Origin: an uncultured Desulfocapsa sp.
Lineage (GTDB): Bacteria > Desulfobacterota > Desulfobulbia > Desulfobulbales > Desulfocapsaceae
Assembly: GCA_947311475.1 (NCBI GenBank)
Contig: CAMZLK010000042.1
Span: forward strand, 32,270-96,269
Direction: 5' to 3'
Length of the DNA: 64,000 nucleotides
A program made the position numbers and the translations under genes. Below, in pieces: positions 28,484-38,899 of this stretch (position 1 is the first letter of the stretch; the number at the start of each line of letters is the position of its first letter). Under the pieces are notes generated by a model. That model was not told the origin of the DNA. It did no database searches and worked only from the letters and a program-made list of their open reading frames with translations.

Positions 28484-31306
28484 ATGGATTACAGGGATAC
28501 CCTGAATCTGCCGCAAACCAAGTTTAAGATGAAGGCCAATCTGAACCAGAAAGAGCCTCAGTATCTTAAACGCTGGGAAAAAGAAGACTTATATGGAATG
28601 CTGCAAGAGCATGCTGAAGGAAAACCTCTTTACGTACTTCACGATGGCCCTCCTTATGCCAATGGACATATTCATCTTGGAACTGCTTTTAATAAAATTT
28701 TAAAAGATATTATTTTGAAATCCCGGCGTATGGCCGGATTCCAGGCACCCTATATTCCGGGTTGGGACTGTCATGGCTTACCCATCGAGCACAATGTGGA
28801 TCAGGAACTTGGTGAGAAAAAGAACACTATCCCCAAGATTTCCAAAAGGGGAGCCTGCCGAAAATATGCTGAAAAATGGATCAAAACTCAGAAAGCGGAG
28901 TTCAAACGCTTAGGCGTTCTTGGTGACTGGGATAAACCGTATCTCACAATGAACTATGAGTATCAGGCCACCATTGCCCGGGAGTTTAATAAATTCCTGC
29001 TTTCAGGCTCTGTGATTCGTAATAAAAAGCCGGTTTACTGGTGTTCTACCTGCACCACAGCTCTGGCTGAGGCTGAAGTTGAGTATTACGATCATACTTC
29101 ACCTTCTATTTATGTGAAGTTTCCGGTTCTTGGGGATTGGTCTGATGTTGATCCGGCACTCTCAGGAGAAAAGGTCTCCGTGCTTATCTGGACAACGACT
29201 CCCTGGACACTTCCTGCAAACCTGGCGGTGGCTTTTCATCCCGATTTTGAATATGCAGCAGTAAAAACAGAAAACGAAACACTGATCCTTGCCAAAGAAA
29301 TGGTGGAAGGTGTGATGGAGGAGATGGGTATCGACGACTATTCGGTGCCTGCGACATTTTCTGCAAAAGGCCTTGAAAAACGAAAATGCCGCCATCCTTT
29401 TATGGAACGGGATTCATTGATGGTACTTGCCAACTATGTCACACTCGAAGCTGGTACCGGTTGTGTCCATACAGCACCAGGGCATGGCGCAGATGATTAT
29501 TTAACAGGGCTGCGTTATGATCTTGAGGTCCTCTCTCCAGTTGACAATGAGGGGCGGTACACCGAGGAAGCTGGTCAGTACGCAGGCCAGCAGGTTCCTG
29601 ATGTTAATAAGACCATAAATGCAGATATGGCAGCCAGTGGTGCTCTGCTCCATGAAGATGCCATAAATCATAGTTATCCGCATTGCTGGCGTTGCAAAAA
29701 ACCGGTTATGTATCGGGCAACACCTCAGTGGTTTCTTTCGATGGGAATCAATGACCTCAAGAAAAAAGTTTTGGCTGAGATTGAAAACGTTCAATGGACC
29801 CCGGACTGGGGAATGCAACGCATCTACTCAATGGTGGAAAACCGACCAGACTGGTGTTTGTCCCGCCAGAGGACATGGGGGGTTCCCATCACAGTGGTAA
29901 CCTGTCGGGCCTGTGGTGAGATTGTCAAAAGTGAAGTGCTGGTTGCACGTATTGATGAACTGTTCCGAAAGGAAGGGGCTGATGCCTGGTTCCGTCATGA
30001 ACTATCTGAGTTCCTTGAAGCGGGATGTACCTGCTCTGCCTGTGGTGGCAATGAGTTTGATAAAGAAGAGGATATTCTTGATGTATGGTTTGATTCAGGG
30101 AGTTCTCATGCTGCTGTTCTTGAGGCACGCCCTGAACTTCGTTCGCCTGCTGATCTGTACCTTGAAGGCAGTGATCAGCATCGTGGCTGGTTTAACAGTT
30201 CTCTTGTTACATCGGTTGGAACCCGTGGCCGGGCGCCATTCAAGGGCGTCCTGACCCATGGCTATGTTGTGGATGGGCAAGGCAGGAAAATGTCCAAATC
30301 AGTCGGTAATGTGGTGGCACCGAGTGAAGTAATTCAAAAATTTGGTGCAGAAATCCTTCGTCTCTGGGTATCAAGCGAAGATTACAGAGATGATATAAAA
30401 GTTTCAGACGAAATATTAAAACAGGTTGCGGACAGTTACAGAAAGATCCGTAACACCATTCGATATATGCTTGGAAATGTTACAGACTTTGACCCATCTG
30501 TTAATGCCGTTGATTTTGATAAGATGGAGGAGATTGATCGCTGGGCACTGGGACGTTTTGAAGAGTTGCGGGAAAAAGTAACCGTTGCTTATGATCGTTA
30601 TGAGTTTCATCCGATTCATCAGGCCCTGAATTACTTTTGTGGCACAACCATGAGTGCTTTCTATCTCGATATATTGAAAGACAGGCTCTACTGTTCCGGA
30701 ACTGACTCTCCTTTGCGCCGTTCTGCTCAGACAGTCTTGTATGAAATTCTTGGAGGCCTGCTGCAATTAATGAGTCCGGTTCTTACTTTTACCACAACCG
30801 AGGCCTGGGAGCACTTTAAAGAACTTGATGATAAGGCACCCTTAAAAGAGAGTATCTTTTTCACAGAGTTTCCTGCTGCTGCCCCTGAGAGACGTGATGC
30901 TGTGCAGGAAGAGCGCTGGGATAAACTGATTCAGGTTCGTTCTGTAATAACCAGGGCATTGGAAGCTGCACGTCGTGAAAAGCTCATAGGACACCCACTT
31001 GAGGCAGAGGTGCTGATTGAGGTAACTGGTGAGTGGGCAGGATTTATCGAGAAAGAATGGGATCAGGTAAAAGATGTTTGTATTATCTCAGTGCTCACTC
31101 GTTGTGAAGATAAAAGCAGTGTCAGTGATCTGGAATTTCTTGTAAGTGAAGAAATCCCAGAACTTGCGGTGGCAGTGCGCCCGGCATCAGGTGACAAATG
31201 CGAACGGTGCTGGACCCGTGATACCTTTGTGGGGAGTAATGCTGATCATCCGCAGCTTTGCGAACGATGTTTAAACGTTGTTCTTGCAATGGACGTAGAG
31301 GAATAA
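28484..31306 (+). CDS. ileS: isoleucyl-tRNA synthetase
   Basis: 940 aa; HDGPPYANGHIHLGTAFNKILKD, KMSKSVGNVV, C-terminal CERCWTRD...CERC zinc site. Confidence 0.97.
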   Translation: MDYRDTLNLPQTKFKMKANLNQKEPQYLKRWEKEDLYGMLQEHAEGKPLYVLHDGPPYANGHIHLGTAFNKILKDIILKSRRMAGFQAPYIPGWDCHGLPIEHNVDQELGEKKNTIPKISKRGACRKYAEKWIKTQKAEFKRLGVLGDWDKPYLTMNYEYQATIAREFNKFLLSGSVIRNKKPVYWCSTCTTALAEAEVEYYDHTSPSIYVKFPVLGDWSDVDPALSGEKVSVLIWTTTPWTLPANLAVAFHPDFEYAAVKTENETLILAKEMVEGVMEEMGIDDYSVPATFSAKGLEKRKCRHPFMERDSLMVLANYVTLEAGTGCVHTAPGHGADDYLTGLRYDLEVLSPVDNEGRYTEEAGQYAGQQVPDVNKTINADMAASGALLHEDAINHSYPHCWRCKKPVMYRATPQWFLSMGINDLKKKVLAEIENVQWTPDWGMQRIYSMVENRPDWCLSRQRTWGVPITVVTCRACGEIVKSEVLVARIDELFRKEGADAWFRHELSEFLEAGCTCSACGGNEFDKEEDILDVWFDSGSSHAAVLEARPELRSPADLYLEGSDQHRGWFNSSLVTSVGTRGRAPFKGVLTHGYVVDGQGRKMSKSVGNVVAPSEVIQKFGAEILRLWVSSEDYRDDIKVSDEILKQVADSYRKIRNTIRYMLGNVTDFDPSVNAVDFDKMEEIDRWALGRFEELREKVTVAYDRYEFHPIHQALNYFCGTTMSAFYLDILKDRLYCSGTDSPLRRSAQTVLYEILGGLLQLMSPVLTFTTTEAWEHFKELDDKAPLKESIFFTEFPAAAPERRDAVQEERWDKLIQVRSVITRALEAARREKLIGHPLEAEVLIEVTGEWAGFIEKEWDQVKDVCIISVLTRCEDKSSVSDLEFLVSEEIPELAVAVRPASGDKCERCWTRDTFVGSNADHPQLCERCLNVVLAMDVEE

Positions 31307-31312
31307 CAGAAA

Positions 31313-31792
31313 TTGTTTATTTCAATATTTTTGGTACTGCTGGTGATTGTGCTTGATCAGCTGACAAAGATCTGGATTCTGAAAAGCTTTCAGCTTTATG
31401 AGATAATGGAGATTATCCCAAATTTTTTCAACCTCACCTATCTGACCAACAAGGGAGCTGCTTTTGGATTTCTGGCAGGAGTTGATTCAGTATGGCGCCA
31501 CTATTTTTTTCTGATTTTGGCATCTGTTGCTCTGGTGTTCCTCGTTATTGCCTGGCGTCGGATGCATAAAGATCATCCTTTCTATGGTCCTGCTCTGGCA
31601 CTTATTGCAGGGGGTGCCATTGGCAATGTCATTGACAGGATTCGTCTGGGGGCGGTGGTTGATTTCTTCCAATTTTATGTGGGAGACTATTACTGGCCAG
31701 CATTTAATGTCGCAGATTCTGCTATTACTATTGGTGTCGCTCTTTTTTTGCTGGCAAGCTTTTTAGAAGAAAAACAAAAGAAACAACGATAA
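31313..31792 (+). CDS. lspA: lipoprotein signal peptidase
   Basis: 159 aa; VLDQLTKIWI, NKGAAFGFLAG, GGAIGNVIDRIRLGAVVDFFQF, PAFNVADSAITIG. TTG start. Confidence 0.95.
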   Translation: MFISIFLVLLVIVLDQLTKIWILKSFQLYEIMEIIPNFFNLTYLTNKGAAFGFLAGVDSVWRHYFFLILASVALVFLVIAWRRMHKDHPFYGPALALIAGGAIGNVIDRIRLGAVVDFFQFYVGDYYWPAFNVADSAITIGVALFLLASFLEEKQKKQR

Positions 31793-31802
31793 TTTAAAGA
31801 AT

Positions 31803-31886
31803 GATAAACTCGTAAAAAGGTCAATTGAAAGATGGCTAAATAAAAAATGTAGCAACGAAGCAGATGAAGCTTTTTACTACGCCATC
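31803..31886 (-). repeat. F1 element copy 5 (short form, 84 bp)
   Basis: GATAAACTCGTAAAAAGG...TTTTTACTACGCCATC, central palindrome deleted; flanks AAAGAAT/AAGGAAT (1 mismatch). Confidence 0.85.
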
Positions 31887-31902
31887 AAGGAATAAAAGTA
31901 TA

Positions 31903-32847
31903 ATGAAAATAGCAGTACTCTTTCCCGGCCAGGGGTCACAATTTTTAGGAATGGGACGTGAATTTATTGATTCGGACAGTGATTGTGCCGCAATCATGAA
32001 AAATGCGGCTTCGGTGTGTGATTTTCCGCTGGAGCAACTTTGTCAGGAAGGTCCCATTGAGGAACTTACCAGGGCAATTCATCTGCAGCCAGCCATTACT
32101 GTGACCAACCTTATTTGTTATCAGGCTCTGAAAAAGGTATGGGGAAACAAATTTTCAGCTGCCTGTTTTGCAGGACACAGTCTTGGCGAATATTCAGCTC
32201 TTTGTGCGGCTGGTGTTCTTTCAGTTGAGGATACCATCCGACTGGTGATTAAACGTGGTGCTCTCATGGAGCGTGAAGGGCAGGCGAATCCTGGTGGTAT
32301 GCGGGCAGTGCTTGGTAAAAGCATTGGGGAGGTTGAGGCAATTATAGCTGATTGCAGTGATGCAGGAATCGTTACTGCTGCAAATTATAATACAGAGCTG
32401 CAGATTGTTATTTCCGGATCCATCGAGGGGCTTGATGCCGTTGAAAAGGTGGCTGCTGAAGGTGGTGCCAGAGTGATACCGCTTGCGGTGAGTGTGGCCA
32501 ATCACAGTCCTTTGGTCGCCAATGCAGTTCCTGATTTTGCTGCATTTATGGATGAAGTAAAATTTAATGTGCCTGCTACTCCTGTATATTTTAATGTTTC
32601 AGCAAGTCCTGAAAGTGATACCCAAAAAATCAAAGAAATGATGGCCAGCCAGATTGCTTCGCGTGTTCGCTGGTTTGAAATTATCAGTGGCATGATCAAT
32701 GAAGGAATCGATACTTTTATTGAAGTCGGGCCAAAGACAGTACTTAAAGGGATGATGCGTAAAATTGCTCCCAAGGGGTATCAGTATAAAACGCTACAGT
32801 TTGATACTCCTGAAGGTCTTGCCAAATGTATGGATAAGTTGTCTTAA
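31903..32847 (+). CDS. fabD: malonyl-CoA-ACP transacylase (start corrected)
   Basis: MKIAVLFPGQGSQFLGMGREF, FAGHSLGEYSALCAAGVLS; ORF-track start 31864 is in an F1 repeat. Confidence 0.94.
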   Translation: MKIAVLFPGQGSQFLGMGREFIDSDSDCAAIMKNAASVCDFPLEQLCQEGPIEELTRAIHLQPAITVTNLICYQALKKVWGNKFSAACFAGHSLGEYSALCAAGVLSVEDTIRLVIKRGALMEREGQANPGGMRAVLGKSIGEVEAIIADCSDAGIVTAANYNTELQIVISGSIEGLDAVEKVAAEGGARVIPLAVSVANHSPLVANAVPDFAAFMDEVKFNVPATPVYFNVSASPESDTQKIKEMMASQIASRVRWFEIISGMINEGIDTFIEVGPKTVLKGMMRKIAPKGYQYKTLQFDTPEGLAKCMDKLS

Positions 32848-32868
32848 TTTTTAGGATAACTGTGCTTC

Positions 32869-33846
32869 ATGATAGACAAATGTATAAGAATTATAAAAAA
32901 AGGCGGTGAACTTGGGTTTGATCAGGCCATTGAACTTTCCCAAAAGGCAGGGTTAACAGATTTATGTGAGGCTGCAGACAAGCTTTGCCGTGCCATTCAT
33001 GGCCCCCGTTTTGATTTATGTTCCATCATTAATGCCCGCTCGGGTAAATGTTCTGAAGATTGCAGATATTGTGCTCAGTCGGTACATCATACTACTGACA
33101 TTCAAACCTATGAGCAGATTGCCTCACAAACAGCCATTGATCTGGCCCGGGAAAATGATGCGTACGGTATCTCCCGTTTATCCCTTGTGACTGCCGGAAG
33201 AAGTTTACATGAATCCCAGATAGACTCCATGGGGGAATTGTATGTGTCCATGGCAAAAGGAACAGCACTTCGCTTTTGTGCTTCCATGGGGTTTTTATCC
33301 AAAAAAACTGCCCGCAAGTTGGTCTCTTTTGGCGTTATCCGTTATCATTGTAATCTTGAAACCTGCCAGGAGTATTTCCCTTCCATCTGCACCACCCATA
33401 CCTGGGAAGAAAAAGTAAGAACCCTTCGAATCGCAAAAACCGCAGGAATGGATTTGTGTTCCGGTGGTATTATCGGCATGGGGGAATCCCTTGAAAATCG
33501 GATTCAGCTCGCTTTTGAATTGCGGGATCTTGGGGTGAAGTCCATTCCAATAAATATTCTCAGCCCAATTGAATCAACCCCCCTTGCCGGGGTGGAGCCC
33601 ATCTCTCTTGAAGATGTTTTGCGTTGTGTTGCTCTTTTCCGCTTTATTAATCCCCAGGCTGTAATTCGTATTGCCGGAGGGCGTGGACGCTTTGGGAAGG
33701 ATCAGTATAAGCTCTTTGCAGCAGGAGCAAATGGCGCAATAGTTGGTGATTATCTCACAACCACTGGTGCTGGAGTGGCGGCAGATCTTGTGGCGTTCAC
33801 TAAACTTGGCTTTGATTTGTCTGGAAAAATCTGCAATGACAACTGA
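32869..33846 (+). CDS. bioB: biotin synthase
   Basis: 325 aa; SIINARSGKCSEDCRYCAQSVHH (CxxxCxxC), ETCQEYFPSICTTHTWEEK. Confidence 0.95.
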   Translation: MIDKCIRIIKKGGELGFDQAIELSQKAGLTDLCEAADKLCRAIHGPRFDLCSIINARSGKCSEDCRYCAQSVHHTTDIQTYEQIASQTAIDLARENDAYGISRLSLVTAGRSLHESQIDSMGELYVSMAKGTALRFCASMGFLSKKTARKLVSFGVIRYHCNLETCQEYFPSICTTHTWEEKVRTLRIAKTAGMDLCSGGIIGMGESLENRIQLAFELRDLGVKSIPINILSPIESTPLAGVEPISLEDVLRCVALFRFINPQAVIRIAGGRGRFGKDQYKLFAAGANGAIVGDYLTTTGAGVAADLVAFTKLGFDLSGKICNDN

Positions 33847-35125
33847 TGAGCTTCTTGCCTATGACCGGCAGCATATCTGGCACCCGTATTCTTCCATCAG
33901 TAGTCCACTTTCAATGTATGCGGTGGAATCGGCCTCTGGGGTACGTATTCGTTTATGCGATGGCAGAGAGCTGATTGATGGCATGGCCTCCTGGTGGTCT
34001 GTTATTCATGGCTATAATCACCCGGTACTGACTGCTGCATTAAAGGAGCAGGCAGAGAAACTCTCCCATGTGATGTTTGGTGGTTTTACCCACCAACCTG
34101 CTGTGAATCTTGCCCGTACCCTTGTTGAGATAACCCCTGATCCCCTGGATCTTGTTTTTTTTGCAGATTCCGGATCTGTTGCTGTGGAAGTTGCCATGAA
34201 AATGGCTATGCAATATTTTCATGGAGCAGGGAAGGCTGAGAAAAAAAGATTTCTGACCATCCGTTCCGGGTATCATGGTGATGTTTTCCACTGTATGTCT
34301 GTTTGTGACCCGGTAACCGGCATGCATCAGATTTTTAACGGAGTCCTGCCTGAATATCATTTTGCTGATCGACCTGAGTGTTGTTTTCATGATGAATGGG
34401 ACAAAAACGATATTTGTTCCTTTGAAAAACTGATAGACGAACACCATGCATCCCTCTGCGCTGTGATCCTTGAGCCCATTGTTCAGGGCGCTGGCGGCAT
34501 GCGATTTTATCACCCGCAGTATCTTAAAAATGTTCGTAAACTCTGCGATCATTATGATGTCCTGCTTATAGCAGATGAGATTGCAACAGGATTTGGTCGC
34601 AGCGGAAAGCTTTTTGCCTGCGAACATGCAGGTATTGCACCTGATCTTCTTTGTGTGGGGAAAGCACTTACTGGTGGATACCTCAGTCTGGCTGCAGTTC
34701 TTGTAACAAGAGAAATTGGCGAAATCATATCAAAAGCTGAGCCCGGTGTATTTATGCATGGCCCGACATTTATGGCCAATCCTCTTGCATGTGCTGTGGC
34801 AAATGCATCTGTTACCTTGCTGATTGAGTCAAATTGGCAAGAACGTATCAGCCAGCTGGAGCAAGGTTTGCGCGTGGGACTTGCTCCCTGCAAAGTTTTA
34901 AAAGGTGTTGCAGATGTCCGGGTGTTAGCAGGGATCGGAGTGGTTGAAATGACAGCTCCAGTGAACATGAAACATATCCAACCAGCCTTTGTGGACAAAG
35001 GTGTGTGGGTTCGCCCTTTCGGACATCTGGTGTATGTGATGCCTCCATATTGTATGGGAATGGATGATCTGGCTGTGTTGACAGGTGCCATTTGTGAAGT
35101 ACTTGAAGAGGCCCAACCTTTATGA
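33836..35125 (+). CDS. bioA: adenosylmethionine-8-amino-7-oxononanoate aminotransferase (start corrected)
   Basis: MTTDELLAYDRQHIWHPYSSISSPL; IADEIATGFGRSGKLFACEHAGIAPDLLCVGKALTGGYLSLAAV; overlaps bioB by 11 nt. Confidence 0.94.
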   Translation: MTTDELLAYDRQHIWHPYSSISSPLSMYAVESASGVRIRLCDGRELIDGMASWWSVIHGYNHPVLTAALKEQAEKLSHVMFGGFTHQPAVNLARTLVEITPDPLDLVFFADSGSVAVEVAMKMAMQYFHGAGKAEKKRFLTIRSGYHGDVFHCMSVCDPVTGMHQIFNGVLPEYHFADRPECCFHDEWDKNDICSFEKLIDEHHASLCAVILEPIVQGAGGMRFYHPQYLKNVRKLCDHYDVLLIADEIATGFGRSGKLFACEHAGIAPDLLCVGKALTGGYLSLAAVLVTREIGEIISKAEPGVFMHGPTFMANPLACAVANASVTLLIESNWQERISQLEQGLRVGLAPCKVLKGVADVRVLAGIGVVEMTAPVNMKHIQPAFVDKGVWVRPFGHLVYVMPPYCMGMDDLAVLTGAICEVLEEAQPL

Positions 35126-36309
35126 TATCGAGATATGCCAGAAATCTTCATGAGCTTGAAGCAAAGGGACGTTTAAGAGCATTGACACCGCTTGAACGAT
35201 GCGATGCTGGTCATCTAGTATATCAAGGGAGCAGGAAACATCTCAATCTCAGCTCAAATGATTACCTGGGATTAGGGCAGGATGAGATGTTGCTGCAACG
35301 ATTCTATAAAAGGCTCGAAAAGGAAGGCGGGGAGAACAGAGTATTTGCTGCCGCATCATCAAGGTTGCTCACAGGCGACTCATTGGCTGCACATCGCCTG
35401 GAAAGTGATTTGGTAAAAGCCTATGGTACTGAATCGGTTCTCCTTTTTAATTCAGGGTATCACGCAAACATAGGGATTTTACCGGCTCTGTTTAGAAAAG
35501 GGGATCTGATACTGTCAGACAAACTTAATCATGCATCCATCCATGATGGGCTTAGGTTAAGTCGGGCTGATCATAAAAGATTCCGTCATGGGGATTATGA
35601 ACAATTACATTGGCTGCTCTCAAAGAACAGGAAACGCTATGATCAGGTGGTCATTGTTTCTGAGTCCGTTTTCAGCATGGATGGAGATGAGGCAGATCTG
35701 AAAGCTTTGCTTAGATTGAAATATGAATTTGATGTCAGACTCTATCTGGATGAAGCCCATGGTGTTGGTGTCTTTGGGGAAAAAGGCCTGGGGAAGGCAG
35801 AGGAGAAAGGTGTTCTTTCGGAGATTGATTTTTTAGTGGGAACCTTTGGGAAAGCGCTTGCGTCAATTGGTGCTTTTGTCTGCTGTTCAAAAGAAATACA
35901 CGATTATCTTGTGAACCACAGCAGGTCGTTAATTTTTACAACAGGTTTGCCGCCTGTAACGTTGAACTGGAATCAATTTGTTTTTCAGCACATGCTTGGA
36001 ATGACCCGGGAAAGACAATATTTACATGAATTATCCATGCAGTTGCGCCATGCTCTCACAGACGAAGGGGTCGCAACACGAGGCAGTACGAACATCGTCC
36101 CCGTTTTGATGGGAAGTGACAGAAAGGCTTTGGATCTTGCGAAAAGCATGCGGGAACTCGGGCTTCTTGTTCTTCCCGTTCGCCCCCCCACTGTGCCCGA
36201 AGGGACTGCTCGTCTACGTTTGTCACTTTGTGCAAATATGCAATGGAAAGATTTACAGAAAATTCCTGCTCAAATAGCTGCAATGACAGCAGGGGAAAAC
36301 AGTGCATAG
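35122..36309 (+). CDS. bioF: 8-amino-7-oxononanoate synthase
   Basis: 395 aa; NDYLGLG, LYLDEAHGVGVFGEKGLG, VGTFGKALASIGAFV; ATGA overlap with bioA. Confidence 0.94.
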   Translation: MISRYARNLHELEAKGRLRALTPLERCDAGHLVYQGSRKHLNLSSNDYLGLGQDEMLLQRFYKRLEKEGGENRVFAAASSRLLTGDSLAAHRLESDLVKAYGTESVLLFNSGYHANIGILPALFRKGDLILSDKLNHASIHDGLRLSRADHKRFRHGDYEQLHWLLSKNRKRYDQVVIVSESVFSMDGDEADLKALLRLKYEFDVRLYLDEAHGVGVFGEKGLGKAEEKGVLSEIDFLVGTFGKALASIGAFVCCSKEIHDYLVNHSRSLIFTTGLPPVTLNWNQFVFQHMLGMTRERQYLHELSMQLRHALTDEGVATRGSTNIVPVLMGSDRKALDLAKSMRELGLLVLPVRPPTVPEGTARLRLSLCANMQWKDLQKIPAQIAAMTAGENSA

Positions 36310-36979
36310 CAAGTGGCTCCATCAGAAAAAGAGCAAAAAAGTCATTTTTTTTTGTAATGGATGGGGCATGGATGAAAACCCTTTTGCCCCTCTTGGAAGC
36401 AAAGAATGGAATGTTTTTATGTTTTATGATTATACAGATCTGACCCATGACCAGGATCTGTATAGACTGCTTAATGAATATGAAGAGATTGTTCTGATTG
36501 CCTGGTCTATGGGAGTGTGGGCGGGGCAGCAGCTTTTCAAATCATTTCGGGGCAAACTTAAAACAGCAATTGCAATCAATGGTACCCTTTGTCCAATTGA
36601 TGATAAATATGGAATTCCAGAAGATGTTGTTCGGTTAACGCTTGCTAATTTAGATGAAAAACAGCGTCTTAAATTTTATTACCGGATGTGCAGGGATCGC
36701 GTCCTGTATCAGCAATTTTTGGAAAATAAGCCCTTACGCAACATTGAAGGCCAACAGAAAGAATTGGCATCATTACTTAAAAATGCGAAGTGCCATGCTG
36801 ATGAGGTATCTATCTATAGTGACGTCTTTGTCTCCAAAAACGATCTTATTATGCCAACAAAAAGCCAGTTGCATTCCTGGAGAGAGACAACGGTTATTAA
36901 AATCGAAGGGAGCCATTTTCCATTTTATGCTTATAATAATTGGGATGAAATTGTAGAGAGTATTGCTACGCAGGGATGA
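36302..36979 (+). CDS. bioG: BioG-type pimeloyl-ACP methyl ester esterase
   Basis: 225 aa; FFCNGWGMDENPFAPL, LIAWSMGVWAGQQLF nucleophile elbow; between bioF and bioC. Confidence 0.82.
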   Translation: MHSKWLHQKKSKKVIFFCNGWGMDENPFAPLGSKEWNVFMFYDYTDLTHDQDLYRLLNEYEEIVLIAWSMGVWAGQQLFKSFRGKLKTAIAINGTLCPIDDKYGIPEDVVRLTLANLDEKQRLKFYYRMCRDRVLYQQFLENKPLRNIEGQQKELASLLKNAKCHADEVSIYSDVFVSKNDLIMPTKSQLHSWRETTVIKIEGSHFPFYAYNNWDEIVESIATQG

Positions 36980-36980
36980 A

Positions 36981-37751
36981 ATGGCTTTCAGGCTTGATAA
37001 AAAAAGGATAGCAAAATGTTTTCGGCGCAGTCTTTTGACTTACGATGACGCTGCTATTGTGCAGAAAAAACTTGCAAAGAGATTGTTGCAATTACTTGCC
37101 TGTCTCCCCGAAACCGCTTTTCAGCGTGTGCTGGAGATAGGCTGTTGCACTGGAGGACTCAGCGAGTTGCTCTGTGAAAAAAAGCCTGTTCAAGTTCTGT
37201 ATTTAAATGATCTTGTCCCCGATTTTGAAGCAGTCGCTTTAAGCCGGCTGAGAAAGCACACAGCAATACAAATTATCTCCTGTTTTGGTGATATTGAAAG
37301 TGTCCAGGTACCTTCTGATCTTTCTCTTATTCTTTCCGGTGCAACCTTTCAGTGGCTCGACAATTTACCTTCTTTTCTTGAACTACTTGGTCGAAAGCTT
37401 GAACCGGGAGCATTCCTGGCATTTTCAATGTTTGGGGCGGGAACCTTTAAAGAATTTTCCGGATTAACGTCGGTTGAGTTACGCTATTATTCCAATGGTA
37501 CAATCTTGTCACTCCTTGAGAAAGATTTTATTGTGGAATCATATGAAAAATACGAGGATCAATTGTTTTTTCCTTCAGTGCGGGAAATTTTAAGTCACAT
37601 TCGTGCAACTGGTGTGGGAGGAGTGAGCGAATACCAGTGGAACAAAGAGACTTTGAAACGTTTTGAAAAGCGATATTCAAATGAATATAAATGTGAAAAA
37701 GGTTTACCGGTAAGTTATTCCTCTTCCTGTTATGTGGTAAGGAGACGCTGA
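36981..37751 (+). CDS. bioC: malonyl-ACP O-methyltransferase
   Basis: MAFRLDKKRIAKCFRRSLLTYDDAAIVQKKLAKRLL (BioC N-terminus), SAM-binding EIGCCTGGLSELL. Confidence 0.87.
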   Translation: MAFRLDKKRIAKCFRRSLLTYDDAAIVQKKLAKRLLQLLACLPETAFQRVLEIGCCTGGLSELLCEKKPVQVLYLNDLVPDFEAVALSRLRKHTAIQIISCFGDIESVQVPSDLSLILSGATFQWLDNLPSFLELLGRKLEPGAFLAFSMFGAGTFKEFSGLTSVELRYYSNGTILSLLEKDFIVESYEKYEDQLFFPSVREILSHIRATGVGGVSEYQWNKETLKRFEKRYSNEYKCEKGLPVSYSSSCYVVRRR

Positions 37752-38449
37752 TGTTTTCCGTTACATGTATAAGTGGAATTGACACAAATATTGGTAAAAC
37801 CATGGCAACCGGTCTTATGGCAAGGGCTCTTCTCTCCCAAGGGGTTTCAGTAATCACTCAAAAAATAGTACAGACAGGATGCACTGGAATCGCCGAAGAT
37901 ATTTTGCAACATCGAAAGCTTATGCGTGTTGAATTGTTTTCAGATGATGAGAATGGTCTTACCTGTCCCTATGTTTTCAGAAAGCCCTGTTCGCCACATC
38001 TGGCAGCCGAATTGGAACAAGTGGGAATCGATACAGACACAATAACATTGGCTACACAGCGTTTAGCGGCAAAATATGATCATGTTCTTTTGGAAGGAGC
38101 AGGTGGACTTATGGTTCCGTTAACCAGTGAAATGACCTTTCTTGATTATGTGCAGGAGCAAAACTATTCCATGATTTTGGTGTCAAGTCCCAGACTTGGT
38201 TCCATTAATCATACCCTGTCCGCTTTAGAACTGATAAAAAGCAGAGGGCTGGAATGTAGGGGAATTGTGTATAACAACTATGGAACCAGTGATAAGACGA
38301 TACTCGATGATTCCAGAAAGGTATTCCTCCATGCTCTTCGACAGTACGGATTCTCACCGCTGGTTGTTGATATGGCAGCTGTGGAAGAGTTTGAGGAAAT
38401 GGCTACAAACATGGATTGTCTTCAATTCTTTAAAACAAAAGGCAGGTAA
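37751..38449 (+). CDS. bioD: dethiobiotin synthetase
   Basis: 232 aa; SGIDTNIGKTMATGLMARAL, KIVQTGC, EGAGGLMVPL. Confidence 0.93.
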   Translation: MFSVTCISGIDTNIGKTMATGLMARALLSQGVSVITQKIVQTGCTGIAEDILQHRKLMRVELFSDDENGLTCPYVFRKPCSPHLAAELEQVGIDTDTITLATQRLAAKYDHVLLEGAGGLMVPLTSEMTFLDYVQEQNYSMILVSSPRLGSINHTLSALELIKSRGLECRGIVYNNYGTSDKTILDDSRKVFLHALRQYGFSPLVVDMAAVEEFEEMATNMDCLQFFKTKGR

Positions 38450-38458
38450 GGAAACGTA

Positions 38459-38677
38459 ATGATATATTTACAAAAGAGAATATGCCTCAGCTGCAGAAAA
38501 TTCAGGCTGGAAGATCCCTATTCAGGTGTGTGCCGAGTGGATAAAGAAGTTGAACATTATCCCATGAAAACCACAGAGGACACATGTGATAAATGGGTGG
38601 ATGGCGGGCATCAATATCATATTCGTTGTGGTTGGATTAAGAAGACGCTGGAAAATGAGAAGAAGACAGAGAAATAA
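38459..38677 (+). CDS. small Cys-rich hypothetical protein downstream of bioD
   Basis: 72 aa MIYLQKRICLSCRKFRLEDPYSGVCRVDKEVEHYPMKTTEDTCDKWV...; ATG shortly after bioD stop. Confidence 0.65.
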   Translation: MIYLQKRICLSCRKFRLEDPYSGVCRVDKEVEHYPMKTTEDTCDKWVDGGHQYHIRCGWIKKTLENEKKTEK

Positions 38678-38681
38678 TATT

Positions 38682-38808
38682 GATGGCGTCGCAAAAAATC
38701 TTCATCTCCTTCGTTACTGCAAATTTATAATCTTTTCAACGTACTTAGTACGCCGAAAAGATAATAAATTTCCGTGCCTCGGAGATGAAGAGTTTTTTCG
38801 AGTCCATC
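38682..38808 (+). repeat. F1 element copy 6 (127 bp, tail missing)
   Basis: GATGGCGTCGCAAAAAATC...TTTTTTCGAGTCCATC; arm AAATTTATAATCTTTTC/GAAAAGATAATAAATTT. Confidence 0.88.
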
Positions 38809-38814
38809 AAATGT

Positions 38815-38899
38815 GATAAGCTCGTAAAAAGGTCAATTGAAAGATGGCTAAATAAAAAATGTAGCAACGAAGCAGATGAAGAGTTTTTACGACGCCATC
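38815..38899 (-). repeat. F1 element copy 7 (short form, 85 bp)
   Basis: GATAAGCTCGTAAAAAGG...TTTTTACGACGCCATC; flanked by AAATGT (38809-38814, 38900-38905). Confidence 0.9.
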
